DNA of 64,000 nt from Symbiodinium microadriaticum (GCA_001939145.1 LSRX01000535.1:241775-305774), one strand, 5' to 3'; shown: positions 1 through 10,910, numbered from the stretch's first letter. The notes: generated by a model from the sequence alone, not told the origin. Made by a program: numbers and translations.

Positions 1-130
1 CCTGATTGGAAAACCAGCTGTTGCCCAACCTACCAGAAAAACATCCCCAGTGCGTGAGCTCCCACTGAAAGGCCAGTGCGCGACTTCAATGTTTAGATGC
101 CAAACCCCTGCGGTCTGGCATCAGGTCGAT

Positions 131-589
131 TCAACTCATGGTCTCCACCCTATCAGGCAGAGCGCGAGGGTGGCCTTGGCATCCCTCTGCGTGTAAACCA
201 CGTTCACACTTTGTGAGCCAGAGCTCGACACACCTCTGCGGAAGTCTTGCCCACACTCGCCAGGAGGTGCCGGTGCTGCTAGGATGTGCATTGCTAAGGG
301 CTCCGGCGAAGCTGTGACGGGACGGGACGTGGTTTGCCAAGATACCTCCCATCGAAGCCATCAAGCGCAGCACGATGTGAAAACTCGACGACGAGTGGTC
401 CTCACTCTTGAAAAACTTAACGTCGCTCATGGGCCGAAACGCTTTACCCTTCTGGAACAGCTGATCTGCCGGAGCACTCTGCCAAAACCGACATGACCTC
501 ATCTGAAGCAGCTGCGAGCCGGAGCAAGCTAGTGCCGCAAACGAAACTCGGTCGTGGGCCTCCTTCGCCCGCGAATCCTGCGCATGCAC
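131..589 (-). CDS. Possible downstream exon of the ankyrin-repeat gene
   Basis: This minus-strand frame stays open for about 150 codons and has a mixed, protein-like composition with a Ser/His-rich centre. No domain is recognised. It lies just downstream, in transcription order, of the ankyrin exons ending at 801, so it could be a 3' exon of the same gene. A second minus-strand frame at 444-656 is also open, so the frame choice is uncertain. No clear splice acceptor was identified. Confidence 0.25.
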   Translation of the reverse strand: MHAQDSRAKEAHDRVSFAALACSGSQLLQMRSCRFWQSAPADQLFQKGKAFRPMSDVKFFKSEDHSSSSFHIVLRLMASMGGILANHVPSRHSFAGALSNAHPSSTGTSWRVWARLPQRCVELWLTKCERGLHAEGCQGHPRALPDRVETMS

Positions 590-800
590 TGTTATGCACT
601 ACTTGAAAAGGAGAAGGCAAGTCAATCTGGGGACTCTGGGGCTCTGGCCTGCGCAATCTCCATTGGGCTGGCCCGCACCTCAGCCGAGGCCCGCAAGCCG
701 AAAGAGAGCGGAGAGCGGAGCGAGTTTCGGCCTATTCCCGGCCTGGCCTGGCCCGTGTTCTGTGGATCGGCTCCTGCCTCCAGCAGGGCCTTGGCCTTAC

Positions 801-1737
801 TTTGACACTGCCTCCAGCAGGATCCTGCAGGCCGCCTTTAGGCCGCTAGGTAGGCTCCTGGCCCCCACTGGAAGGTTGTTGGAGGCCATGCGGTGCAGCG
901 GCGTCATTCCGTAGGTGTCCAGAGCTTCTATCTGGCAAGAACCCAAGCATCTTCCAAGCTCTTTTTGTCGCTCGTGGGATGGTCCGGCCTTGGCACCACG
1001 CCTTGCGCTCTCAGATGAACGGAGCCTACAAGACTTCGCACAGTCCGGGAGGCCTGATCAGGTACTCCGTGGCATGCTGATTGTCCCGGCCTGCACTCAG
1101 AATTCTCATCATATGTGCATCTGCGTGTACGAGGCCACCAGTTGCGTGAAATTGGAACTGGGAAAATGGCCCATGCCGCACATGTGCAATGGCGTCGCAC
1201 CTGGACGTTGGAGTGCGTACAGCAGTGCATTGTCAATGCGAACAATGACTTGCTTCAGTGATGACTCAAACCAGGTGCCTCCAGTCGAGATGTCGTTTGC
1301 CAAATCCGGATACTTGTCAAGCAGCCTTGACAAAAGGAATACAGAGAGCGTGACAGTGCAAGTGGTTTTCTGAAGATCGAGCGGTTTAAGCACAGGAGGT
1401 CCTTTTCTAAGTGCCTGCAAGAGCGAACACGCAAGCGAACTCCCCTGAACGTTGGCCGCCTTGGTCCCTGCCTCATTGATCGGTGTGTAGCCTCCGCCCG
1501 CATAGACTGGACCAGGCCGCGGGTTGTGATTCTGGTACTGCCTTCCAAGCTCTGCGGCTGCAAGGCAACCAGTGCCTTGCGACTGGGAGGATGCCTTCCA
1601 ATGACAACACTGCCAGCTTCATCCCGCTTGACGATACCGCCGTAGATGCCTGACACAGCAGAACTATAGAATGCAGCAACATTTTTCTGGTAAATCATCT
1701 CGTTGATCGTCGTCTTCTTCTCATTCTTGTTCCCCAC
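801..1737 (-). CDS. Ankyrin-repeat protein, multi-exon, with an apparent one-base frame break
   Basis: Ankyrin repeats are protein-protein interaction modules. Three stretches fit the family. Exon 927-801 reads TYGMTPLHRMASNNL followed by a helix ending LLEAVSK; it is preceded by AG at 928-929 and followed by a GTAAGG donor from 800. The frame at about 1557-1109 contains GATPLHMCGMGHFPS and GGGYTPINEAG, both of the G-x-TPLH type. The frame at 1737-1560 reads into KALVAL and looks like the N-terminal side of the same domain. Between the last two, the reading frame changes by one base near 1558. A single missing base would give a continuous repeat helix, so this is either a sequencing or assembly error, a real frameshift in a pseudogene, or a misjudged splice. 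Neither the true start nor the partner is visible. The binding target cannot be inferred. Confidence 0.6.
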
Positions 1738-2846
1738 CCTTGGTGTAGGGTTGCTAGATTCTAAAGTCAGGCATTACTCCCGCCCGCTCCTCGTCCGCTC
1801 CTCGCCTGCTGAGACTACCTCCAGAGACTGCCTGGAGTGCCCAACCCCAGAGACTGCCGTGAAACTCCCCTGGACTCCCTGGCCCAACCCCAAAGACTAG
1901 CGTGAGACCTTCTGGAGCACCCAACCCGGGGAATCTAGGACCTTAACGCCAGTCCGTTGTGTGCCCCCATGGATCGTCGACTGACCTGAATCGAACACTG
2001 TTGTGGTACGTGACCGGGGACCCCACGACCTTAACGCCAGTCAGTGGCGTGGCCCCCAAATGCATTATCTGTAGGGTGGAGATGTTCGAACGAAGTAAAA
2101 TGATGTTCATTAGGTTTCTTCCTGCGCTGCTGACGCTTGATGCTTGTGACAGTGTCGTTATGATGTGCTCCTGCTTCCTTTAACTGCAATGCCTGTCTGT
2201 GAGCGAGCACACATCCAGGGCCTGCCTGGACCGACAGTGTCTGCATAGGGATCGAACCTGTCATGAGATTGAAAGGTCCACCAAGGTTTTTTTGCTGCGA
2301 GGCTTACTCGAGCAACTTGCTTGGAAGGGACCCCTCGTTGTCCGTCTTGCCAGGCATGCCATACTTTTCTGCCATGCCGGGGGCGTAGGGATCATGCCTT
2401 CGAAGGAGTCACCGGTCAGATTGTGCCTGGGAAACCTATGAGGCCCCGACGTAATTCGCACACCGTCATGCCTGTAGTAGTCTGTCCTGAGCTCTGAGCA
2501 TCTCTGAGCTCCCGCACTCCGGACCAGGCTGCCAAGAAGAAGTGAAACTCAAAGGGTACCGTTGAAGACATTAGGGAGAACTTGGGCCATGACATTGCTG
2601 GAACTGGGTTCGACCCTGACATAGAACTAAAGCAGCAAGAAACTGCCTGTCGAATACCCGCCTCCAGCAAAGGGTGAAGGCTTCCCAGAGTGAACGATCT
2701 TCGAGTAAGCGACCTGTAGAAAACTACGGACAAGGTATAGCAGCGATAGGATTCGAACTTGACACACACACACACAGGGACAGACAGAAGCCCAATCCCC
2801 ACATCAGCAAAGATCATCAGCATGACGTGCCGAGGCAGCCTGTTTT
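1738..2846. other. Spacer between ankyrin and WD40 genes, no convincing gene
   Basis: Open frames here are short and mutually overlapping, and none resembles a known family. The stretch contains a 16-base direct repeat (1939-1954 and 2027-2042) within a slightly longer, imperfectly repeated context, and a short CA run at 2760-2778. The end of the WD40 frame lies just to the right, so part of this may be its 3' untranslated region. Confidence 0.5.
1939..2065. repeat. Short direct repeat, two copies 88 bp apart
   Basis: The 16-base string GACCTTAACGCCAGTC occurs at 1939-1954 and 2027-2042. Similar, not identical, sequence follows both copies (GTGTGCCCCCATG versus GCGTGGCCCCCAAATG). It is non-coding as far as can be seen. 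Confidence 0.6.
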
Positions 2847-4004
2847 TCAATCGGGGCAGCGTAGGGCGACATCCAAGATACGTTCACCACGTAGAAAATG
2901 GGTTTGCTTGCAGCTACCCGACCGCAACGACCAGAATTTACAACATCCTCTCGCATCGCCAGACAGTGCATGTTTCCCACTGGGGCAAATCGCCACGGAT
3001 CGAACCGCATCGCCATGCCCCTCAAGGGTCAGCGAGCATGAACCTGTGGCCAGCACCCAAACTTTGCAAAGGCCATCAAAGCAGCCTGTCACAATACAGT
3101 CTGCACCAAAACAAACTGCCATGGAAAGAATTGGAGCATTGTGCCCCAAGAGCGTCATGTCACAGGTGCCGCTTTCACAAGACCAAACTTTCACTGAGCT
3201 GTCAAAGGAGGCGGTCACCACGCGCTCAGCTCCAGCGAAGGAGGCGCAGGTGACGACGCCGATGTGTCCGCGAAGCATTTGCAAGCATGCACCAGTCTTG
3301 GCACACCAGAGCCTGGCAAGTTCATCGCAGCCTCCCGTGATCGCTGTTTTCAGGTCGGGAGACAGCGAGGCTGCTTGAACAGGGCCACTGTGACGGCAGA
3401 GCGTCCTCAGGCACACGCCGCTCTCGGTGCTCCAGACCCGGGCTGTTCCATTTTCACTACCGGTGATACAGAAACTGCCACACGATGAGAAAGCTACGGC
3501 AAGGACACTTCCGCAACGAGCGCTGAAAGTCTTGCAAAGCCCATGCTCGTTGTAGAGCCGTGCCACACCCTGGGAATAGCCTGCAAGAAGAAGCGAGGCA
3601 TCCTCGGAAAACGTGACACAATGGGCCTCCTCACGAACAGAAAAGGACTTTGCTTTTCTGTTCGCTTCAGGCTCCCAGAAGACGGAGTCTTTACCCGAGC
3701 TTAAGATCGCAAGTCGCGGCGGCCTTCTCACAACAAATACGCAAGCATCCTCCTTGTCAGGATCGTCCATGCCTAACGTAGCTAGAAGTTCTGTGGCTTC
3801 CAAACTTCGACCTCGAAAAATCACTCGCAGCTGCTTCACCTCATGATGCTCCACAGGCAGGGAGTCCAGAAGCTCAGCAACTGAAGCCCCTGGCGAAAGA
3901 GAGACCACGGACAGAACGTCTCCACTGAATGCCCACCGAACACAAACTGTGATCGATGCTGTGGCGTCCTCCAACAGAACTTCTGCCTTCCGCTTAGAGC
4001 TCAT
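2847..4004 (-). CDS. Ubiquitin-like domain plus WD40 beta-propeller protein, intronless
   Basis: The 385-residue frame starts at an ATG (4004-4002) and is uninterrupted. Residues about 15-95 look like a ubiquitin-like fold: KQLRVIFRGRSLEATELL followed by a Leu-Gly turn and the C-terminal strand VFVVRRPPRL. Residues about 98-370 form seven WD40 blades, each closing with a W or Y variant: VFWEP, ARLYN, ARVWS, ARLWC, VKVWS, CKVWV and CKFWS. Between them are GH-type turns such as LRGHIGVV and LLGHNAPI. WD40 propellers are scaffolds, and the ubiquitin-like head suggests a role near ubiquitin or proteasome assemblies; that role is inference. After the seventh blade the frame runs only about 15 more residues, so the C-terminus may be the real end or may continue past an unrecognised splice. 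Lack of introns, unlike its neighbours, fits a retroposed or naturally intronless dinoflagellate gene. No spliced-leader relic was seen upstream of the ATG. Confidence 0.85.
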   Translation of the reverse strand: MSSKRKAEVLLEDATASITVCVRWAFSGDVLSVVSLSPGASVAELLDSLPVEHHEVKQLRVIFRGRSLEATELLATLGMDDPDKEDACVFVVRRPPRLAILSSGKDSVFWEPEANRKAKSFSVREEAHCVTFSEDASLLLAGYSQGVARLYNEHGLCKTFSARCGSVLAVAFSSCGSFCITGSENGTARVWSTESGVCLRTLCRHSGPVQAASLSPDLKTAITGGCDELARLWCAKTGACLQMLRGHIGVVTCASFAGAERVVTASFDSSVKVWSCESGTCDMTLLGHNAPILSMAVCFGADCIVTGCFDGLCKVWVLATGSCSLTLEGHGDAVRSVAICPSGKHALSGDARGCCKFWSLRSGSCKQTHFLRGERILDVALRCPD

Positions 4005-4822
4005 GAATTCCTGGAGTCATTGACTCCGGCCACTCGGGACGGAAGACTGTTGACTTGTCACTGGACTTGCTCGATGAAGGCGTTACCAATCAGTGCAGGT
4101 GGGATGCACCATGATGCAGCGGTGTCAAGTCAACGGGGGCCCTTTCAGCCGCACGATGCACCCTACCTTGGCCAAACTCTACTTGCCTGAGCTGTTAAAA
4201 GGCGACTGTCACGCAACTGCTTTGCTGAAAGCATGTCCAAGCCATGCGCTGATTCTAGGCATCAACAGCAAATCAGGGGCATCGCAAGCATAGCTCATGC
4301 ATGAGTCTCATGCAGGCACACAAAATACGAAGACAATTTCGATACGATCATGCCACCACTCGCAGCGCGTGGACAGAACTTGGCTGGGTATTCGAACACT
4401 ACACCGAAGAGGCGCGAGAAAGGGCAGATAGCGAGAGAAAGAGAAATGAGGGGGAAGAAGACAAATGCCACGCGGCCTGGCAAGCATAGCAAGCATCGCT
4501 GACAAAGCGAAACAAGCTGACCAAGGCTCCGGCTGCGGCCACCAGCTTCTTAAACATGCGCAGTGACCCGACCCAATATGTAGGTTCACAAGGCAATGAT
4601 GAGTCTTCCGATTCACATACGGCTCGAGCTGCATCAGTGTATGGCAACGATGAGACTTGTCCGCAAGGATGCTTGAGGCAAAAAGGTCGCAGGTGTAGAA
4701 CGGGAAGCAAACACCCGAAGATCCGATTGGTTGCCCGACCGGCGGGCTCGGCCAGGCGCAGATCCGCCTTTTTTGTCTGAGAAACGATGCGTTTCATGGT
4801 ATGTCATATAGTGTCCTGTCTG
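4005..4822. other. Intergenic stretch upstream of the WD40 gene
   Basis: No open frame here has convincing protein character. Several short frames overlap on both strands between 4295 and 4797, with Arg/Glu-rich shadows from a purine-rich patch at 4400-4460. Any promoter of the WD40 gene would lie at 4005-4200; no TATA-like element is evident, and dinoflagellate promoters are not expected to show one. Confidence 0.4.
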
Positions 4823-6417
4823 CTACCATCCTTGCCGCTTGAGCTCGGCCCTCAAACGACCTAAGCGCTCGTACTCGGGACTGGCTGAGGCCTCTTGCGA
4901 GGCCTGCTCCAGTGTGGGATGGCGCTTGGTGTGAACTGCAAGGCACCAGTGAACATAAGCTCGTTGCTCTTGGTTACTAAGCAACCAATACCCTGGCGGG
5001 TATGCGGTCTTGCGACAGCGAGAAACTTCAGCTAGCATTACTGCCATCAAGTTTGAAATGGCCAGCCCTGCGACTTTGGCAGTGGACGGGACATGTACGG
5101 AACTGCTTACAAGTTCAGCATTAACATAGGAGCTGTTACAGCTCAGCCAAAGCGCCAGCTTCTCTTCGCAAAATGATGGCGCACTAAAGAAGGCCGCTCC
5201 CGAATCATCCTGCATCTGCGCAATGCCGACTCTCGCGAAGCCTCGTTGGTCAAGATGTTGGCGGCAGTCCATCACAGAGTCGAAAACCCGACTGCAGACC
5301 CAGAGATTGGATCCTTCGGACTTCATCACCTGCCGGTTCGCCAGAGGATCGAAGGCCTTCGTCGCCTCGAAAATAAAGTGAACCTCCGAAACCTCAGCGC
5401 TGGCAGTTCCCTGTCGCTGTTCACTTGGTGCCACGGTCTCAGATTACGCCAAAACGCTCCAAAAGCATCACACCCTCGAAGAATCGCTGCAGCATCCAGC
5501 CTTGCTGCCACAGATTTCCACAACCAACACCGAACACTGGCAGCGCAGGCTTCCGAAAACCTACTCGCAGAACACCTTGCCTGTCCGGATCTTCCAGAAC
5601 GACGATCAAACCTCGCTGTCGCTGGCGGGCGACGGACAGAAATTTGTCCATGCGAGCGCTGGAAGCAGCGGATGCCAGATCCTCACCGCCTCGGTGTCGC
5701 TGGCGTCTGCCGCGTCATAGCTGTTACCACATAACGAATATGTCGAGGCACTCACTGGCTCCTCAGAAGGATGAGCCGACATTTTACTTGACCTGATGCG
5801 TCAAAGTAGACACTGCCGGCTCTGAAGCCAAGCCCGCTTTGCCGCCAGAGCTGCTTCGGCAAGCTTGGCAGGAAGTCAAAGAACCTCTGCCTTGCGACCT
5901 CGAAGCCAAACAATCCTCTGAATAGATTGAAGCTGACACAGGTGCCGACCAGACCGAGCCACATGCTTCTGCGAGGATGATAGAGGAAGATGCTGCCACA
6001 TTGAGGCTTTGCACCTCCGCATTCCAGGCGGACTAGCTGGCAAAGTGGCGAACAAATCATTTGCAAGCCATTCCAGAGTGACAACAACGAGGCCAGGCAC
6101 CATTCCAGACATTGGAATGAAAATCTTCCTCAATACATCTCAGCAAAATTGATTTGTCGAGCAGACTGGGACCCAAGCAGATCGGTTGGCATGCGCTTTG
6201 TGCAGATATTGAAAGGGCCCCGGCGTTGCGGCTGCACAGAGTGCTTCGTCGGTGAGGCCGTGCTTCTCCTGGAATAGGAGCCAAGCATTCGCTGAAGGAG
6301 GGCATCTTCATGTATGGGACAGACCTGAAGAACAACCCAGTGCAACTGTCTGCAACTGTGGTGAGTCCTGCCCAAACCACAAGGCAATCTTGTTGTTTTT
6401 CCCGAAGTCGAAGTCAT
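4823..6417 (-). CDS. Unidentified multi-exon gene, C-terminal exon 4823-5434
   Basis: Four protein-like stretches follow each other on the minus strand. One, at 6417-6130, starts with an ATG (MTSTSGKTTRLPCGLG). The second is 6087-5752, with RQRFFDFLPSLPKQLW. The third is 5651-5440, with GLIVVLEDPDRQG and an aromatic-rich tail. The fourth is a long exon from about 5434 to the stop at 4823, about 200 codons, ending in a basic helix (RLGRLRAELKRQGW). The last frame opens without an ATG at its left edge; the first in-frame methionine is about residue 37, so it is probably an internal or terminal exon reached by splicing. A 63 bp GT-AG interval between the third and fourth pieces is possible, but the phase does not close cleanly. 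No known domain is recognised. Whether all four pieces belong to one gene is inference; the last exon is the most secure. Confidence 0.45.
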
Positions 6418-7767
6418 AAAGGTTCACCTGGCTGCAGCTCAATGACTGTTCTGTCTGTACTGCAGCATCTCACCTGCAACCTGCTGAGGACTCGGGATCA
6501 CACACTGGATTCATCTAGTGCTGTTGCCACGGACATGTAGCCGTGCACAGCCAACTCCTCCGAAATGCTTGTCACGACTGATCTCTGCAGCGCCGGCGCA
6601 GGTAAGGTCTGAAATGGCACACCGCAGGACAGTTGGACCAAGTCTCATCCAGGCATTTCGACGTGCTCGGAAGCAGACGGCAGGCTCCACCAATTTCAGG
6701 CCGATCGTTAAGATTCAAACACTTTCGGCATCGGGGATCCTCACAGTTTCATCACCAGCACGGTGCTCGTCAAAAAGTCTTCACAACACAATCATGGCCC
6801 ATGTATTTTTTGGTCCTGAGGCTTGGTCGTGTCTTGGACCAAACGAATGTCGATGATGTTGAAAACAGTGCAGGCTTTGCGAATTCGTTCCAGGTTGTTC
6901 CAGTCACTCGGATTCTCCACCTCACATGTCAGTCAGTCCTCGACTCCTGTGATCTGACTTGAATACTGTAACTATATCTTCAACTAATTACATACCGTAC
7001 ATACCGCATACCAGTCGCGGCTTGGCTGCAATGACTGCAATGCTCGCCAGCGTGGCCTCTGAAGACGGCACTCTCAAATCAGCCATCGCTCCGGTGGGTG
7101 ACCCATCGTGCCAACATCGCTAGAGTCGGGGCGCAGCCCGAAGCCCAGTCTTAGTATGAATTATGTCTTAGTTGTCTTAGTTGTATGCTGATCCATGATG
7201 CATGGGATTTGCTAGCTTCGGGATGCTCCATGTCTGTCTTGCAAGCCTAATTCGCCGTAGCAGCACAAACATCGCAAACAAGTCAGGAGGAGCGCAGCAT
7301 TGAAGACTGTCTGCTGGTGCACAGGCCATTCAATGCTCCCGAGTCTTGCTGTTCCGGTCATCGTAGCTTGCCGTGCCCTGTGACTGACACTTCCAGCTAC
7401 TTGCGAGTACTTCGAGCATCGCTTACGGTGGCGTCCAGAAACGAAGCCGCTTTGTACTTTGGCAGGGCCTCCACAGACCCAGGTACAGGACACCCTGCGC
7501 AAGGTCTGCTCTGCCTTCGACACCAGCAAAAGCCGCAATGCCTCAAACGGAACACCTCGCTGCAGGGCTCAAGTGGAAGCAAATCAACTGGTCCTTGACA
7601 GCATGAAAAGCCCTACTGAAGAGTGTCGTCTCCGACGTTCCCACTATGCCGGAGTGGCCTGGCGTTAAAGCAAAACTGTGTACAGTACCAAGGCGAGTGT
7701 CGAATGTGTCGAAGAGTCTTGCTCCCCGGCTGCAGCTGCAAGCTTTCGATACTCTGCTCTGAGGCGT
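6418..7767. other. Spacer with two weak exon candidates
   Basis: Two minus-strand frames have some protein character: 6693-6511 (RNAWMRLGPTVLRCAISD) and 7582-7397 (SVEALPKYKAASFLDATV). Neither has a recognised domain or clear splice borders. The rest, including 6960-7210, shows only short frames and AT-richer text with repeated CATACCGTACATACC-like words. Confidence 0.3.
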
Positions 7768-9852
7768 TCAACCTCCCTCAGCAGGCTGGCGCTTTTGTCC
7801 CAGGCTTGGAGATCTGGCACCTGACATCGACCCCATCGGCTTTGGGGTGAGGGTTTCCCGACGAAACGCGCTGTGTCGAAGCCAAGGCCAAGGCGCGGAG
7901 TCCGTCCGGGAGCCGAGCAACTTCAGATCCATGTCTGGATGCATAACTCGGATGACAAGAGAGATGCGCTCCTCCTCCCCATCCAGGCCGTGATTCACAG
8001 AATGGAAGTAGCTGTCTTGAAAACATATCGCTTCGCCATCGCGCAAGTCAACCTGTAAGCCGTCTACAGAGACGGATGTTCCACGGCCTGATGGGTACGA
8101 GCTCTTGCTGAGACAGACCGCACCACTTCGGAGTTGAGCTATCTAAGTACGAACAGCTCTTGATGCGCGACGCAGTCAATGCGGAGACGGCAACTACAAC
8201 TGCACTCCTAACCGTCAATGCCTCCTTTCAATGTCAAGTGCAGATTTATCACACCATTGGAGGATCCGCAGTGCGCACCCACCGAAGCTCCACGCTTGGA
8301 TCGGAAGATCACCACTTCTTCATTGTAAACCTCGCTCCAGTCTCTTGCCAGTGACGGTGCTCTGTGGTGTGGTTGTTTCTATCTTCCTGCAGAAAGTTCC
8401 GAACTATCTTTTCCTCCCAGACCAGGTGACTGTGGCGTACGGGACACCGGGGCGTGTCGGAAGTTCCGGAAGCAGAAGGCGACAAGTGCTTGGCATTGAC
8501 TGGCAGAGCGTGGTGTTCCACTGATGACCTAAGAAAGGGCATCTTACAGCCTATGAAACGAAGCCGTGGACTGCACGGTGCAAAATGCGCCGCGCCTCTG
8601 TACAGGAACAAGTCTTCCCAAACCCCTGCAGTCCTCGGCTCCATGCATGACAGATTGGCAAGAGCCCGAAGCCTGAAGAATGAATGCCACGCCAACCTAC
8701 GCGCCCCTTAGACGAGTCCAGAGGCTGCAAGTACGGATAGGCCGTCAAGAACTCGGAGTCTTTGCGCTCAATTTCCTTCAAAATCACGGGTGCTGCGGCC
8801 TGTCGGTGAAGATCAGTTGCATGGAGTCAGACAAGCACAAGCGAGCAACATGCATCTGAGCCTCCAGTGCTTGTATGAACGCCCAAGAAGAGCAGTTCCA
8901 ATATGGTCGGGTTGACAAGCCCGGAACCTGAATACGGAACTCACATACGACAGAGCATGTAAGGCAATGTAAGGGGCCGCTCCGGGAACATACCTGGCAA
9001 GTCTATATTGCCTGCAACGAAACTACTAAAATGGCAGACAAACAATTCACGTTCGATTCGAAACGAAAGCTATCAATTGAACAGAAAAGCGGGCAACCCA
9101 AACGGTGGGCGATTGCGATGGACTTGGCCAGCCAATCAAAGCTTTGCCGTCTTTACTCTTGATGCTTTTGGCGCGACGCCACATGGACTCAGCAGCATCC
9201 TGTAGGCCGTTCACCTCGTGAACGAGGATAACACGAAGTCTGCTTCCAATGCCAATGGGCCTAGCCGGCTTAGCTGTCCCTGCTTGGACGGTTAATCGCG
9301 GTTCTGATGCTGCTGTCCAAGCTGCTTTCAAAACGTGAATTGCGACTTTGTACCATCTTTGGGAACACCGGGTCTCAGCCTGACAAGGGCTCAAGCACTG
9401 CCTTCAACAGGATCCCCCTGCACGAAACTAAACCGAGACCTCGCTCGAACCCTGGCCCTAAGACTCACCAAGCAAATGTGCACAACCCGAAGAGGTACCA
9501 TTTCCCAAGGCGTGGCCTCTGACTTGAACGTCATCTCACGGAAACAATGAGGGAGCTTGGCAATGCTTTCCGCAACGTGAGACATCAATACTGCATCTGA
9601 CGAGGTAGCTGCCGAAATAGCAGCTTCCACGCAAAAGGCTGCACCATCAAACGGAACAGTGGTCAAAAACTTCTGAACGTGTCGGGCGCTGCTTGCAGAG
9701 ATTCCATCTTCAATTGTCAAACTGGGGATGTCTAACTCCGCCTTTCGCAGCTGGTCCCAAAATTCCACGCAAGAAGGGGACACCTTCGCCCAAAGCCCCC
9801 TTCCTGCGGCAAAAGCAGGATGCAGCAAAAGAACTATCAGAGTTCGCCACAT
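7768..9852 (-). CDS. Aspartyl/asparaginyl beta-hydroxylase-like protein with signal peptide, multi-exon
   Basis: Members of this family are Fe(II)/2-oxoglutarate dioxygenases that hydroxylate Asp or Asn, typically in the secretory pathway. Proposed exons are as follows. Exon 1 is 9852-9469: ATG, hydrophobic leader WRTLIVLLLHPAFAA, then donor GTGAGT. Exon 2 is 9379-9098, 94 codons, phase 0 at both ends, after a CTTGTCAG acceptor. Exon 3 begins at 8799 (AAAPVILKEIERKDSEFL). Exon 4 lies near 8640-8550 (WEDLFLYRGAAHFAPC). Exon 5, about 8375-8213, carries GASVGAHCGSSNGVINLHL. Exon 6, 8087-7768, has VDGLQVDLRDGEAICFQ, DSYFHSVNH and ISLVIRVMHPD. Exons 5 and 6 join in phase across a 125 bp GT-AG intron. 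The His of AHCG and the His of YFHS match the two iron ligands. The family Arg two residues before the HL motif (R688 in human ASPH) is Asn here, which may alter co-substrate or substrate binding. The borders between exons 3, 4 and 5 are unresolved. The stop at 7768 may or may not be the true end. Confidence 0.72.
8088..8212 (-). other. Predicted 125 bp GT-AG intron of the beta-hydroxylase-like gene
   Basis: The donor GTTAGGAG follows codon phase 1 after the GGIDG coding stretch, and the acceptor CCCATCAG precedes GCCGTGGAAC. Splicing here rebuilds the conserved spacing between the first iron-binding His motif and the LRDGEAICFQDSYFH segment of the family, which is the main support. Confidence 0.65.
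8800..9097 (-). other. Predicted 298 bp GT-AG intron 2 of the beta-hydroxylase-like gene
   Basis: The donor GTTGCCC follows the codon for Trp in SPTVW, and the acceptor CTTCACCGACAG precedes GCCGCAGCACCC. Both borders are phase 0, which keeps the N-terminal exons in frame with the ILKEIERK segment. Confidence 0.45.
9380..9468 (-). other. Predicted 89 bp GT-AG intron 1 of the beta-hydroxylase-like gene
   Basis: The donor GTGAGTCTT follows a complete codon (phase 0), and the acceptor CCCTTGTCAG precedes GCTGAGACC, also phase 0. The small size matches the other intron at 8088-8212. Confidence 0.55.
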
Positions 9853-10114
9853 GGAATGTGAAAGCCATGCTCGCCACACGCAGCACGGAAGATGCTGGTT
9901 ATTGCTGGTGTGATCGCTCAACCGTTTATTTGGGAATACCGGACGATGGTAAGTCTCTCCAGTCAACCATCAAAAGCCTTGGCTGACCTTCATGTCGAAT
10001 TACATGTCCTTGCACATCTGATGTTCATGCCGTGGCTTTTTGCACCCAGTCCAATCTTGTGTGCAGCTTCTGCGTTACACTGCTCAGCGTCGCACAACGC
10101 TTGACCGGTCAAGC
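9853..10114. other. Upstream flank of the beta-hydroxylase-like gene
   Basis: No gene is seen in this short interval. It separates the predicted start of the beta-hydroxylase-like gene from exon candidates belonging to the next minus-strand locus. Confidence 0.4.
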
Positions 10115-10910
10115 TCATGCTAAACAGACGTGCTGCGTGATGACAACTGCAACAGACGACATGGCATGATTTGGTGATGTGTACTCAGACAAGCACGTCT
10201 CCCCATCGTGCAAATCTACCTGATGAGCTGTTGCGGGCTTCGAAGTCGCATGGATTAGGCCCAGCCGCGGGTTCTTGCATGAGCTCCCATCCAGAATGCC
10301 AACCCTGACTCGCCAGAATTTTAGATCGGACAGGTGACTGGGCTTTGGGGCGGGGATACGTGTCTTCCCAGCAGCGCCCAACTCACAGATCGTCCAAATC
10401 GGGTCCGTTTAGTGCTCAAGGCCCACCTTTTCTCAGCGCCAACTGAGTGCTGTGGCTAACTCCAGACATAAATTTCAAAACTCTCTCATGAAGAGGAGAT
10501 TGAGATTGCCAGTAAGGGACGAAGCTTTGGCGTCCCCAGCCTGTTGCGACCCGCATGGGTGCCACGATCAAGTCCTTGCGGACACCAGTGCCATGAAGTT
10601 GCCGATTTGTCAGAATGAGTTGCTTCCACCTGTCGTCCGTGGCAATGCGTTCGGGGTACTGGTTCTGATCGCCATCATTATCGACGGACGATGTCACACG
10701 GCCCTGCTTTGAAGCCTGAGTGCAACTCGCGGTGAAACTTCGGAAGGCTGGCTCATGTCCCATACTGGGACTGGGCAGCTCAGTCGTCAGGGGCATACCC
10801 GCGATGCCCCAAGCTAACGTCCTTGCACAGCAACACTGGACTGCGTGATCACTTTTCGGCTGATTCGCAAGCTGCCGGAGCAACAGCAAAAGCCGCGCAC
10901 ACTTTTGCAT
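10115..10910 (-). CDS. Candidate exons of an unidentified gene
   Basis: Two open minus-strand stretches look protein-coding. The first, 10796-10416, includes an ATG start MPLTTELPSPSMG, and a later segment reads RKDLIVAPMRVATGW. The second, 10381-10115, contains WRVRVGILDGSSCKNPRLG and HQVDLHDGETCLSEYTS, which have the alternating strand-turn character of a beta-rich domain. A lectin-like fold such as jacalin is conceivable but not demonstrated. Splice sites linking the two pieces were not fixed. The order and strand agree with the neighbouring genes. Confidence 0.4.

Noticed and set aside
2200..4400. Several ATCGAAC/TTCGAAC words resembling tRNA T-loops on the reverse strand
   Set aside because: None is set in a 7-base T-arm with paired stems and none has an acceptor stem. 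They are chance occurrences.
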